Positions 19,464 to 30,814 of a stretch of DNA of 64,000 bases are shown here, one piece after another. A program made the position numbers and the translations under genes. The notes under the pieces are model-generated. The model did no database searches. It saw only the letters and a program-made list of their open reading frames with translations, and was not told where the DNA came from. This DNA comes from Globisporangium splendens. Its lineage: Eukaryota; Oomycota; Peronosporomycetes; Pythiales; Pythiaceae. Position 1 is the stretch's first letter. The number at the start of each line of letters is the position of its first letter. The stretch is taken from assembly GCA_006386115.1 (NCBI GenBank), contig VFIW01000084.1, forward strand, positions 34,692-98,691, read 5' to 3'.

Positions 19464-22400
19464 TCATGCGAGGACTGTTCCGACTGCCTCAACATCATGG
19501 CTTCGTCGTGATTCGTCGTCCTCGTCAGACTCATGGACGCAAGGGTACGGCTGCAGCTCCTGCTCGAAGTGCTGCTGGTCGCCATTATCTTCGCCGTCCA
19601 ACCTAGAGAGCATCGTGTCGCTCGCACTCACATGCATGTTTGGCTTAGCCTCCAACTTCCCCTCGCACTCACGGAGCAGGATCTGCGCCACGCGTGCCTT
19701 GAACCGCTCGCAGTATGCATCAGGCGCGACTGCCGAGATGCCACTGCCTGACTTGCCAAGCAGCATCTTGCCGACTTTTTCCATCTGCTTTTCCCAATTC
19801 CATTCCTGTAGAATGTCGATGATGCCGACAAAGTACACTTCTTCCGAAGAAGGCGTCATCATACCCAGTGGTTCGAGGTTCGAGCCGCTCGACGACTTGG
19901 ACTTGAGCGCTTCTTCATCGTCGTCGCCTTCGTGGATCACAGTGGTCATGGCGCCGCCCTGTGGGAACGAAGTCTCCTGCAAGCGGCACTTGTGGATCCC
20001 GACGAGCAGCGAGTAGTCCATGATGCCCATGGAGTTCAAAAACTCCGCATCCGAGACCAACTGCGCATACAGCGCTTCCGCGACTGGACGCGGCAAGTGC
20101 AATTTGCGTTGCAAATCCAAATCTTTGAGAATCGTATCGGGACGATGCAAATGGAACGGGTACGTCACAGACGCATCAGCGCGGCCAAGTTCGTACGTCG
20201 CATTGCACTCCGAGCAAGTCACCATGTCGCCAGTCTGAGGTCGTCGCGCGCGGCGATCAATCCACGAACCTTTCACATCGTACTTCTCCGTGATCGTCGC
20301 CGTGTGTTTGACGGAATGCAGCACGTTCGACATCACGACAAAGTAAAAGTTGCGGCCGTACAAGCGGATGCGGTGGCACCCGAAAAAACGAATGATCCGC
20401 GACTTTGGGTGCCGCTGAATGTACTCGGCGTACGCTGGGATCATTTTCACGAGCTTCCGACACTCTTTCTCCTTCATGCTCTTGACGATGAGCGAGTTGT
20501 CGCCCGAGAAAAACATAAACGCACCGCTCGAGCCTGCCGAGATCCGTTCCTTCGCGGTCGTTCGGAACGACGCCAGGTACATTTCGTCCGAGAGCCCAAA
20601 CGCGAGGCGGATCGCGCGGAATTCGCCCGGCGCATAGTCAATAAACACCTTCGGCTTCGGGTCTTCAATGTTGTTCGCGGTGCCAGTGGCATCATTGTTG
20701 GCAGGTTGATGAGCGCCGAATGCCGTCGCCGTGCGGCGGATGCCCGCAAACAGCGGCGACAGCCCCAGAGGCGACGACGAGCGATTGCTTTGCAGCTCAA
20801 TCTCTTGGTCAAAGAGCTCAAACGGGACTTGCGACACTGGGTACAACGAGAATCGGCCAGGACCATGCTGGTGAGCAAAACTTCCGCTGAAACTCTGTGA
20901 GTACGGCTGTTGCTGACTCGACGTGCTCAAGATGCTCGTGCGCTGCGCAGAAAAGCTGTTCACTGGAGTCGAGTTCGTCGAATCCGTGGCGGTATTAAGC
21001 GAGTCTGCTGGCACGCGTCGAAATGGTGGCAGCGGGTTCACAAAACGCGGTTGGCAATACGAAAGCGGGGAGCTCATTATGTCGATGTTCTGCACGTGCG
21101 AGATGATCGAGTTGTTCGTGAACGTCGAGTCGCGCTCAGCGCCAACGAGCAGCTGCTGGAAGAAAATGTTCGTGTCGGCTGACTGCACAGATTTCAAGAT
21201 CGCTTTCGTGATGCCACACACCGTGTAGTAGATGATCTCGCGCTGCAGTGTCTCGTTGTTCTGCGAGGCCCACGACGAGAGCGACGACGCCGATGCATTA
21301 TTGTTATCGCGCGCCGTGCGTCCACCACCGTCACCACCGGTTCCTGCGCGTCGCAGCGAGCTCCGATTGTCCTGAATGAGCGGCTCGCGACCAGATGCAA
21401 GCGCACCGCGACCCTGTGCCGCTGTGCCAGCCTCCAACGACACAAAGCTCGACGAATTCCACGGGAGCACGTTGTTTGACGATGAGTTGAAGTTGCCGTC
21501 ATTCCCGAAAATCACACCATCTCGATTGCTGTCATCGTCTTCGCCGTCGCTCGATACACACCCCGATGATCCACCAAAGAGAATGCTGCGGAACGCGCAG
21601 CAATGCTTGTTCACACTCACCCACACGACGCACGTAAAGTAGCCCTTGGCCGTGAGTAGGAAATGGAAAATCGCATTCAGAAAGTGTGCGCCGTCGCGAT
21701 CCGCTCCGTCGTCGTCCATCTTGTAAGCCTGGTCCGCAGGTGGGAGTCGCTGCAGCGCGTCATCATTCGACCGGTAGACGAAAAATGCGACTAGGATGAT
21801 CAACCACGTCGCGTTCAGCGTGTGCACGTAGATTGTCATGCGCCTCATCATGCGGCGTCTCGCCTTCAGCGCGACCACCGTGCCGCTGTTCGAGCGCCAC
21901 CATCCGACGACGAGAATCGATTGCGCCGCGACGACCAAGAGCACGACGAGCACGAAAAGCGTGCCCCAGTACTCCATATTCAAACTCTGCCATTGCTTGA
22001 TACGCGCTTCTTGCTCCTCGTGGCTCGAAAAGGACGGCAGCATCGGGAGCACGAGTCCTACGGCTCGACAGATTTCGACGCTGCTCATGTCGTAGCGGTC
22101 CTGGAACGACTTGGAAAAGATCACGAGCGGGACTGTCACCGAGATCACGATCGACCCCATCCACACGATTGTGTGATACATCTTCAATTGGCTCTTGTAG
22201 TTCGCAAACGGGTTCGAGACTGACACGAACAAGTGCAGGATCGCGGCACCAAACCAGCCGACGCTCGCGAGCAGCAGGAACATCTCGAGCGCCGACATCA
22301 CTGAACACGTGTGCATGCTCATGGGCTCGCAAAACGAAGAAGACGTGTCGTCGCTGCCCGAACAGTACATCATCACGTGCACCAGCGCCAGCAGTGCCAG

Positions 22401-23336
22401 TCCAAACTCGCAGATCGCGACGTACACGAGCAGTTCATTCGGGTAGCGTCGGTTCTGCGGCTGGAATAAATACGACACCAGGATCACCAGCGCTGAGATA
22501 AAACTGAGCAGCGAGCCGATCACGACGGGCGCGAGCCGCTGCACGCTGTGCGGGAGCACAAACGCCAGCGCAAAACAAAACAGGAACACCGCGAGCGCGC
22601 TCGCCCAAAAGCAGAGCCGTCGCAGCTGGAGCTTGTGATGCCGCCACTCGAAAAAAAGAGTCGCCGCCCACGACTTTTTATCGCGCACGACCGTGATGGA
22701 GTCGAGATCTTCCGATTCCTCCGACTGTACCAACGGAATCTGCCGAGACGAATGGAATTGGAGCGATGGCGGAGCCTCCAAGTGTGTCAGTTGCAGTGAA
22801 TTCGAGCCGCGTCGAGACGACTCACCCGTTCCAGCGCGCGAGCGCTCGATGCCGCTGAGCGATGCGAGTGATGACGCTCCCGAGGATGTCCGTCGTGCAC
22901 CGAGCATCGCGGAAAGCGCGTGCGGGTGGCCGTGTGCTGGCAGATACGTGCTCGTGTTGCTTCGGTTGCTGGAGAAGATCGCGTCGTCGCCGCCGTCTGT
23001 AATACACTGTTGCTGAGCTAGTTCCTCTTGCTGTCTACTGCTGTTGTTGCTAGCGTTGCCGTGGTGTCTGGTGCTGGGGAAGCTCGGGAAGCCTGTCGAA
23101 GTCGCGGGTTTGGCCGGCGGCGTCCTTACTGCATGGTACGGCGGACGCGGACTCGGTGGCGTCTGGTGCTGGCTCTGGTTGTTCACACTGGACGACGACG
23201 TGCTGGCGCGGCGCAAGCCTCCGCCCGAGAGCCGTCGCGCGCGATGGGTCGACGGCACGCCGCCGCTGCTGCTGCGCGATCTCGTCACAGTCGCTTCGTC
23301 ATTCTCGCGGGTCGTCGACGTCATGCGCGCATCCAT
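19464..23336 (-). CDS. GPCR-phosphatidylinositol phosphate kinase fusion (GPCR-PIPK/GK family)
   Basis: Intronless, about 1290 aa from MDARMTSTTREN; frame is open 29 codons further upstream but without an ATG. A Ser-rich N-terminus of about 230 residues precedes seven or eight hydrophobic helices (for example CFWASALAVFLFCFALAFV, LLVYVAICEFGLALLALVHV, WLIILVAFFVY). A long Ser/Asn-rich linker follows. The C-terminal third is a PIP4/5-kinase domain: SAGSSGAFMFFSGDNSLIVK (nucleotide-binding loop and Lys), RIIRFFGCHRIRLYGRNFYF, EKYDVKGSWIDRR and LNSMGIMDYSLLVGIH, ending with YFVGIIDILQEWNWEKQ. This receptor-kinase fusion is known from oomycetes and Dictyostelium and is thought to couple external cues directly to PI(4,5)P2 synthesis at the membrane. 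Ligand unknown. Confidence 0.92.
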   Translation of the reverse strand: MDARMTSTTRENDEATVTRSRSSSGGVPSTHRARRLSGGGLRRASTSSSSVNNQSQHQTPPSPRPPYHAVRTPPAKPATSTGFPSFPSTRHHGNASNNSSRQQEELAQQQCITDGGDDAIFSSNRSNTSTYLPAHGHPHALSAMLGARRTSSGASSLASLSGIERSRAGTGESSRRGSNSLQLTHLEAPPSLQFHSSRQIPLVQSEESEDLDSITVVRDKKSWAATLFFEWRHHKLQLRRLCFWASALAVFLFCFALAFVLPHSVQRLAPVVIGSLLSFISALVILVSYLFQPQNRRYPNELLVYVAICEFGLALLALVHVMMYCSGSDDTSSSFCEPMSMHTCSVMSALEMFLLLASVGWFGAAILHLFVSVSNPFANYKSQLKMYHTIVWMGSIVISVTVPLVIFSKSFQDRYDMSSVEICRAVGLVLPMLPSFSSHEEQEARIKQWQSLNMEYWGTLFVLVVLLVVAAQSILVVGWWRSNSGTVVALKARRRMMRRMTIYVHTLNATWLIILVAFFVYRSNDDALQRLPPADQAYKMDDDGADRDGAHFLNAIFHFLLTAKGYFTCVVWVSVNKHCCAFRSILFGGSSGCVSSDGEDDDSNRDGVIFGNDGNFNSSSNNVLPWNSSSFVSLEAGTAAQGRGALASGREPLIQDNRSSLRRAGTGGDGGGRTARDNNNASASSLSSWASQNNETLQREIIYYTVCGITKAILKSVQSADTNIFFQQLLVGAERDSTFTNNSIISHVQNIDIMSSPLSYCQPRFVNPLPPFRRVPADSLNTATDSTNSTPVNSFSAQRTSILSTSSQQQPYSQSFSGSFAHQHGPGRFSLYPVSQVPFELFDQEIELQSNRSSSPLGLSPLFAGIRRTATAFGAHQPANNDATGTANNIEDPKPKVFIDYAPGEFRAIRLAFGLSDEMYLASFRTTAKERISAGSSGAFMFFSGDNSLIVKSMKEKECRKLVKMIPAYAEYIQRHPKSRIIRFFGCHRIRLYGRNFYFVVMSNVLHSVKHTATITEKYDVKGSWIDRRARRPQTGDMVTCSECNATYELGRADASVTYPFHLHRPDTILKDLDLQRKLHLPRPVAEALYAQLVSDAEFLNSMGIMDYSLLVGIHKCRLQETSFPQGGAMTTVIHEGDDDEEALKSKSSSGSNLEPLGMMTPSSEEVYFVGIIDILQEWNWEKQMEKVGKMLLGKSGSGISAVAPDAYCERFKARVAQILLRECEGKLEAKPNMHVSASDTMLSRLDGEDNGDQQHFEQELQPYPCVHESDEDDESRRSHDVEAVGTVLA

Positions 23337-25116
23337 CCCTTTCACACACGCTCTGTTTGTTTCAAACTCGCGCGCGGCTCTCAATGCGCGGGTTCGACCA
23401 GATCGATGCACTGGTGGAAGCAACGGAAACCTGCAGGCGCGTAGCGAAGGCGCTAACTATACGCGCGCGCGCAACAAATAGAAGAAGAAACGATACACAA
23501 TGAGGAGCTACGTGCGCAACGGATGTTACTCACAGCGCGCTCTGTGTGGAAAGAGGTACGTTTTGCTTCGTCCGATTGCGGCTGTAGTTTGACAGAACAC
23601 GACGCGCGAGATGGTGGGAAGAGCGCGCACTTTCCACAATACGCAGCCACAATGCAGACACTCGCAGAGAGCGATGCCGTGATGTGTGATGGTGGTGGCG
23701 GCGAGCGAGAGAGCGAGTGAGGGGAAAGGGACGCGCTTTCGGCTCTTTTTCCGCGCGCGCGCATGCTCGGCGGCAGTACCGTGGCATGAATGAGGCTCTA
23801 TATATAGGGCAGGCATGATGACCGTTTGGGACTGAGGATAACTATTGGAGAGATATGATTGGCAGAAAGTTTAAATCAGGAAGAGGTTTTAGCCGATAGG
23901 AGAGCGGAACAATTGGCTTCAGAGCGAAGGGAGAGAGCGTGAAGTGTCCCACTCGAAGCTGAACTCCAGCTCGAGTGGTTGACAAAATAACCTTTTGTAT
24001 AATGCACTCTCATAATATCATATTACAGCATTTTCAAAATTTGAAAGAAGAAGATTGTGAACCAAGTGAGTAATAAATGACAAGAGGGGTGTGACTGGAA
24101 AATCAAGTTCTATGCGTTTGTTAAGTAGAGGTAAATCTGCAGGAGCTGATCCGTGCTGCTCGGTGCTATTTCAGCCAGCACCTTCGTCACCCACACACCG
24201 TGTGAAACACAGCCACTTTTGAGGGATGCGGATATGACAACTTGGCATTGTGTCACCTATGCGCTCGAACAGGAACGCAGCGGCTGGAAGTGAACGATTG
24301 CGGCAGGTTGAGTCGCCCGTGATTTGTCAAAAGGATAGAATGCGTTCTTGCAAGCAGCTGACGTGCTTGTTGACATGAAGAGAGATAGCGCACACCACGT
24401 ATACACATAGACGAACACGACTGGTTGTGTGTTGAGTCCAGTTAACAAACGCACAATCCATCCAGCTCGTGACCGTGGAGGCGGCGAGTCAACGTGTCCC
24501 ATTTTGCGAATGTTTTCTGCTGGAGGATGCCGCCCACTCATTCGGAAAAGGATTAAACAAACAGCTGGGGATCGTGATGGAAAATGGAGTCAGGACGGAG
24601 GCTCACAGACCTGACAAAAGTGTATCCATCTTGTTCTTTTTGCGGGTGGGATAGAGAGTGCGTGTGTGCATAAAGCAGAGGTGTATTATGAAATTTGTAT
24701 GAAGCGCTGAGAGAAGTTGGTTCAGACTGCATTTCCTCCATCACATAGATCAAAATAATACACGATTGTTGTTAAATCAGTACCCTGACACATAACAGGA
24801 AAAGCATGGCCCTCAATAACCGAAACCCTCTCCAAATAGACAAGACACCATCATTCTCGGAGCAACTCATGCAATGACAATATTCCCTTTTCTACTTCAT
24901 ACCCTCTCAGATCCGTCCAAGTGCAACCAACTACGACGGAAAATGCAGTGTGCAACATGGTGCGTCTTTTTTTTCTGCGTGATGGCGTGTCGTAAAAGCG
25001 AAGCAGCACGCACGAATGGGTCCATTCACTTCCGTGGGTTCAGTTGATAACGAACAACTGAGCTCCTCGCCGTTCGACTTCGTTGATGGATGGATGCATC
25101 CATCGGCATCTCGATC
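23337..25116. other. Intergenic; upstream region of the GPCR-PIPK gene
   Basis: About 1.8 kb. A TATA-like CTATATATAG lies at about 23799-23808 in a purine/GCGC-rich segment, some 460 bp upstream of the receptor ATG on the minus strand. No conserved frame or RNA was seen in the remainder. Confidence 0.4.
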
Positions 25117-26678
25117 TCACTGATCCTGCAATGCCACGACCTCCATTCCTCCTCCTTCTTCCTGCTGTGGGTCCTCGTGAGTATCCGCAGGATACTTTAG
25201 TAGCCCCGTCGTCCCACTCAGGTTCAGTGCCTCCTCCTCCTCTCGCACTTTTGCATAAAACCGCTCGAGCTCTTGGTCGTCCTCAAACTCCAGCGGCGGC
25301 CTAGATACGTTGAACACCAGCACGCGTACACGAAGGTGAACCCACGTGGAGAGGAGCCATGGGTGCGACCCAGACCGAATTAGATCTCAGGGAGGAAGGA
25401 CTCAAATGAGACAAGATCGGAATGACGTGCAGAAAATTGGTGAACTGCTGACCGGGCAAGTGCTTCGCGAACACGCGCTGGCGCGTCTCCAGGTCGCTGC
25501 CGTGCATCACAAGCGCCTTGACCTTCTCCTTGGTGGTGACTTCGTCGTCGTCGAGCTGCTGGATCTGCGAAAGGCGGCGAAGCACACGCGCGCGATAGAA
25601 CACGTGGGAGCCCTCGAGATCGACGAGAGGGCAGCCCGCGAGCGAGATCTTCTCGAGGAACTGCAACGGGATCAAGTGGTTCAGCTCGTTCACGTTGTCG
25701 ACGTCATTGCCAGTGAGATCCAGGTGCTGCAAGCGATGGCACGCCTGGTTCATAGACAAAGAGAGAGTTGTGTGAGCTCTCCGCCTTTGCATACAACTGT
25801 TCAGAGCCAAAAGTGTACCCCAATGCTTTCGAGCTCCTTCACGTTGTTATGCGCCAGATCGAGATGCTCGAGCCGAGGCAGCGCCGCGACTTCGTCGACG
25901 GAGCTGATCTGGTTGTTGCTCAGCACGAGTTTCTCCAGCGCATCAAGCTTCTTTTCGCTTGCAGGTTGCTGCAACGAGACGAGTCCTCGTGTCGAGCTGA
26001 GCTTGTTGAACGAGAGATCCAATACGCGCAGGAGCCGCAATTGCGAGACTCCCTCGATCGTCGTGATGTCGTTGTGTGCCAAGTAGAGCTCTTGGAGAAA
26101 CGGGTGCGACTCGGTGAGATCTCGGATGCGCTCAATGCGATTGCTGCACAGATTCGCGCGGCGAAGCAGCGAACCAATCCATTTGCCGCCATTCACCCAC
26201 GCGTTCGTGTACGTGCACTTTGGGGTGTCAAAATCTGGACAGCACGGCACGTACGAAGCAATATCAAGTCTCCGCAAATCGATTCAAGCAAGGTCAACGT
26301 CAAAGAAGCTCACCGAGGACTTGGGTGAGGTGGTTGTTCGATGCATCCACCGACAGCAGTAGCGGCAAGTGCTGCAGCGGCGCAAGCGACTCGATGACGT
26401 TCTCATTGCAGCGCATATGCTACACATTGCACCATCATCTGGTCATTGTTTCATTTGGATTGGCGCCAAGATGGACTCGCTCGTACCTGGATATGTGGGA
26501 ATTCACCGAGTGTGTTCAAATCCAGTAGACGAAGGTTTGTGAGTGTAGCCGTCGTGTAGATGTGCGCATGCGTGAATGGGTTCTTGCCCAACACGCTCAA
26601 GCGGGGCTGCACGTGAGCTCTCGCCAGCGACGTGGCAGGAGAAGACACAGCGTCAGTCTCTTCTTCCATGGCGTTCAT
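25117..26678 (-). CDS. Leucine-rich repeat protein, possibly axonemal/radial-spoke (LRRC23-like)
   Basis: Multi-exon. Exons about 26678-26487, 26420-26314, 26234-25819, from 25744 on, and a last exon ending 25117. The N-terminus (LARAHVQPRLSVLGKNPF; NLRLLDLNTLGEFPHIQ) precedes an LRR array: ERIRDL, LQELYLAHNDITTIEGVSQL, LRVLDLSFNKLSS, LEKLVLSNNQISSVDEVAAL, LEHLDLAHNNVKELESIG, LQHLDLTGNDVDNVNEL. An LRR-cap-like end follows (FLEKISLAGCPLVD, IQQLDDDEVTTKEK), then an acidic tail (FEDDQELERFYAKVREEEE). The overall order resembles axonemal LRR proteins such as LRRC23, but the name is tentative. Exon 2 needs a one-base shift near 26400 to keep the LRR frame, and the last splice is unresolved. Confidence 0.6.
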
Positions 26679-26870
26679 CCTGACGAGTTCCGTCACCAGA
26701 TCTCAACAACAACAAGGCGCTTTTTCGGTGGAGGCTGCTTCACTGAGGCTTTTGGCGGTTTACATATATAGTTTTGGATTTACTCTCTCCACAAGACACA
26801 AAGCAGCTATAATGTGCTGCTACTCACAAGGCAATCCACAAACACCAGCTCTCTCTGTTTAGTTTAGATA

Positions 26871-28078
26871 TTAAAGCACATCCTTGGGTGTGGCCATGAA
26901 GACCGCGAGCTCGCGAGAGGAGCGGAGGTCACCGTTGCCGTGCATGGGGCTCTTGGCGGCCTCGAGGTCCAGCAACTTCTTCTTCTTGCGCACGGCGAAG
27001 ATCACGCCACCGGCAACGAAGCCGACTACGACGAGCACCGAAGCGACGAAGATCCCGACCGTGGAGCCACCCGAGGACGAAGACTGCGTCGACACCTCCA
27101 CGCTGCCATTGGAACCTGTCGTGGTGGTGGTGCCTGTTGGCGTCGCGCTGTCCGAATTGGTCGCAGTTGACCCAGCCGATGGTTCCACGGTCGCTGCGTT
27201 GGTGTCCGTTGTATCCTTTGTGTTGCTGTTGCTTCCGAGGGAGAATCCTGCACTTCCTGCAGTGTCGAAATCCGAGCTGACAAGGTTACCAGACTTGTCT
27301 GACGCCGCCGAGGAGCTACTCGAGCTTTTCACTACCGTTGGTGAAACATTTGGAGTAGGCGAAAGCGTTGGAGACGGCGTTGGAGCTGGCGTCGGAGCTG
27401 GTGTCGGGGATGGCGTTGGAGCTGGTGTTGGCGATGGAGTTGGCGATGGAGTTGGCGCTGGGGTCTGACCTCCGGTTCCTCCGGGGCAAAACGTCAGTGC
27501 AAAGTTGGTTCCAGATGGACACGTGTGTGTCTTGAGGTCATCTGCGGGATACTGGTACGCATCCGCACATCCATCTGCCATGCACGTGACCGAGTTGCAC
27601 GTGTCCGTGCCGACACTCGTCAGCGGCTCGATCGACATGGCCGTGTTGAAGCCCACCTTCCCTGTCAGAGCCTTGCACGCTGCGAGACTCGCACAATTGG
27701 TTGGTCCTGGCGGAATGATACTGATATCGTACCATGGTTTCCCCGTGCCCGAGTCGACGGAGAACTCGGCCACTGTGTGAATCAGAGCAACACGACGAAC
27801 GAAAGGTTAGAAGCACCTAAGCAAATAAGCGGACCATCTGCTGCAGGCATCTACTTACAAGTCGCCGATTCGCCTGCGCCATCGCGGAACATGCCGACAT
27901 AGCCGGCCGCCAAGGTACGCGTCGCGGTCTCTCCTGGAGCGAGTGCCGTGGTGGCGCTGTTGTCGTAAAGCGAGACCGTGGTCGTACAGCTGTTCTTGAT
28001 CGAGACTGTCACTGACGCCTCTGCGAGTGCGCCAAAGTGCATCGCAATCGTTGCGAGCGAGAATACGGAGCGCACCAT
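26871..28078 (-). CDS. Membrane-anchored small thaumatin-like protein, copy 3
   Basis: Two exons (28078-27859, 27772-26871), 373 aa. Signal peptide MVRSVFSLATIAMHFGALAEA. Ectodomain: IKNSCTTTVSLYDN; after the phase-1 intron LAEFSVDSGTGKPWYDISII, CMADGCADAYQYPADDLK, LTFCPGG, with the same eight cysteines. Stalk of SPTPAPTP-type repeats (27330-27470), Ser/Thr/Asn-rich spacer, transmembrane helix (VGIFVASVLVVVGFVAGGVI) and tail FAVRKKKKLLDLE. Closest in plan to copy 2. Likely surface-exposed glycoprotein; target unknown. Confidence 0.82.
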
Positions 28079-30151
28079 CGTGATCTCTTGCCGGAATGAA
28101 TGGGGATCCTGTAAGTCTCAGCTAATAAATGAACACTCTCGTTTGGTTTTCGAAAGAATGGAAAGTGAACCAGTCGTTGAGAGCTCCAGCACGTCGGTCC
28201 GCGCACGATGACGGTACTGCTGTCGATTGAATTGGTGGGACCGCTTTGCACGGAGCACGCTTCTACTGATACTTTATGCACAGGAGATCTGTCAGGCATT
28301 GGCAGATGCTGCACGTGACTGAAAACAGAAGGTAACAAGCATCCTCTAAATTGCGAGTCAGCTAACTGTGAAGAGCAGTCGACGCATTGCAACGTGCCGT
28401 TTGTGAAGAGTGAGCGACTCGACTGGACAAAGTCCACTCGCTTGTGTTGAACCGTAGCGTTGCGCATTCGAGTTCTGGTGTGGAGTGCGGGGATGGGGGG
28501 AGGGCATGTCCACTTCTTTTTCTTTCAAGAGAGCGGCGTACTGATTGAACTGCAATGGGAGCGAAAGCGTCGGAACAAAAGAGCACAATGTGTATCTCAT
28601 GCTAGCATTGTGGCGCATGCGTGCAATCAGGATCCTTTTCTCCGACCACGTGAGACGTTTTTCGAGGGATCTCTTCCTGTCCACAGATAAATTTCCGTGT
28701 GACGTGTGAAAAATCGTAATTTACATTCTGTGAGAACTGACTAGTGCTCGCTAAAGTTTGGCTTTAGTTGTCGTCTGCTGGTGAAGTGAGCCAATATTCA
28801 CTTGAATAAATAGTCACGGTACGCGTATATCACAAGCCGGTTGCTGTCAACATGGCTACACTTTTTCACAACGTGACGAAGCACAAAGTGGCACATCAGA
28901 TGGGATTCAGAACGCCATCAATCGCCTTGATGATGAGCAAGCGTTCTTCCTCCCCAAAGCGCACGCACAGCTCAGTGTTGAGACGGAGATGGTGCCGCTG
29001 GGTGAAAGTGAATGCGAGCAAGCAGTGCTGGGCATGCTGCACTCCGTCACGCACACTTGACGGGACACTATGGATAAAAGCTTTGTCGAGATTATCATGC
29101 GTCTATTTTCAAATGCGTTGCAATGGAGAAAAGATGCACACTCGATGAGCTTTTGGCGATGACGTCCAACGTCGACTGGCTGGCGTTCAGTGCTTGCCGG
29201 ACACCATAGCAAAGAATCGATATTGATATGGTTGTTTGATCTGCAGTATTTCTGCATGGTTGGAAGCATCCATTGTGTAGCTAGAGGTTTGCGTGGAACG
29301 GCGTCGAGGGTCGTTGAAGACACTCCATGCAATCTCATTGCAGCGGAATCGAAGATGAACCAATCGCTTGAATGAATGGTTGTGAACTCGATAAATGGTG
29401 TCAACCTACTAGATGTGAAAGAATCTCGCCCTCCTTCATCCCACTGAGAGGAGAGACTCTAGAAAACATCCTCTGATAAAGCGGAATCGAGTGCAAAGGA
29501 CTGAAACGAGTGAAATGTAGATATTTCGTGATTATTTTCGAAACAGACTGATTGGCAATGAACAAAAGCAAAATTGGTTGTATTTGTAATTTTATGAAGC
29601 ACAGCAGATATTTTGTGATTGACTTGTCATAGTTGCGTCAAAACAGGGGGTCAAAGGCATTTAATTATGCCCCCTTTCTTCGAATCCCTCTCAAAAGCGA
29701 TTTTAACCTATTATTGTGTCCGGCACAGTGCGTTTCTGGTAGAAACGGAAGAAACCCCGCCTATAGAGACGCCATAATACAGAACCAGCGCACAAGAGCA
29801 GTCACCAAGACTAAGTAAGTCGGATGCGCGCGCGAGCGAGCACCTTCTTGTCACCGCTGCAAGCATACGTCAGCGCATGCATCATGCGCAACATGCTCTA
29901 TATGGGGTATCCCATATGTAGCGGACGTGTACTGACGTGTTGTGTGTGTTTGCGTTTTGCTTCTGTGTGTGGCATACGCTGGTGTTTTTCGGCACAGGCA
30001 GAAGCAATTTGGTGCGCGCGCAGACTCCTTAGACGGCGGTGACAGATAGAAGAAACTCGGATTCTTCTACGGAGTCGGTCGATTGTGCACACTGAGTGAT
30101 TGAGAAACAGAGTCGCTGGTGCATTTTGCGAAAAGAAGGCAGCAGGCAACC
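28079..30151. other. Intergenic, no gene recognised
   Basis: About 2 kb between divergent TLP copy 3 and NF-YC. A near-palindrome CTATATGGGGTATCCCATATG lies at about 29898-29918, 230 bp upstream of NF-YC. Short frames near 28.9-29.4 kb match nothing known. Confidence 0.4.
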
Positions 30152-30814
30152 ATGTCGGACAGCATGCGTGACAACGATCTCATGGAGGGTCAGGTAGTGG
30201 AGCTCACGGAGGCGGAGCAGGCGCAGCACCAGGCTCAAATGGAGCAGCAGCTCAAGTCGTTCTGGGCGAAGCAGCTGCAGGAGGTGCGCAGTGTGTGTCG
30301 AGACTGTATTGAAAATGGTTGGATGCTCCTATGTGCGCGCGAATTGTGCTGATGCATGCGTTTGTGTGGACCAAATCTCTTGATATGGCGAACGATGCTT
30401 TTTTCTATTATTTGCGGCACAAAATGCAGATGGAACAATTGGAAGTGGGCAGTGAACAAGGTAAGCCGTATCTAGTGTTGGCGTGGTGCATTTACGTCAG
30501 GGTGTGCGCCTGCTAATGCGCATTGCGTTGCTGCTATCGTTGTAATTGCTCGGATGACAGACTTCAAGAACCACAACGACCTTCCGCTGGCTCGCATCAA
30601 GCGCATCATGAAGTCAGACGAAGACGTGCGCATGATCAGTGCGGAAGCGCCGGTTTTATTCGCCAAGGCATGCGAAATGTTCATTCTGGAGCTGACACTG
30701 CGTTCATGGGGGTACTCGGAGAAGAACAAACGGCGAACGCTGCAGAAAGAGGACATCCAGACAGCGATCCGGAACACCGACATTTTCGATTTCCTGGTCG
30801 ACGTGATCAACTAA
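30152..30814 (+). CDS. NFYC: Nuclear transcription factor Y subunit C (NF-YC/HAP5)
   Basis: Three exons (30152-30283, 30430-30460, 30561-30814), 138 aa. An acidic/Gln-rich start ([20 protein letters not shown]) leads to FWAKQLQE and the histone-fold core: [40 protein letters not shown], then [20 protein letters not shown] and [10 protein letters not shown]. These are diagnostic of the CCAAT-binding NF-YC subunit, which pairs with NF-YB and recruits NF-YA. Donors GTGCGC and GTAAGC, acceptors CAG. The 31-nt middle exon is very small. The protein is a minimal core without the long Gln-rich tail of animal NF-YC. Confidence 0.9.

Noticed and set aside
29898..29918. Near-palindrome upstream of NF-YC as an operator
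   Set aside because: A single occurrence without a second copy or known binding family; listed only in the intergenic note.
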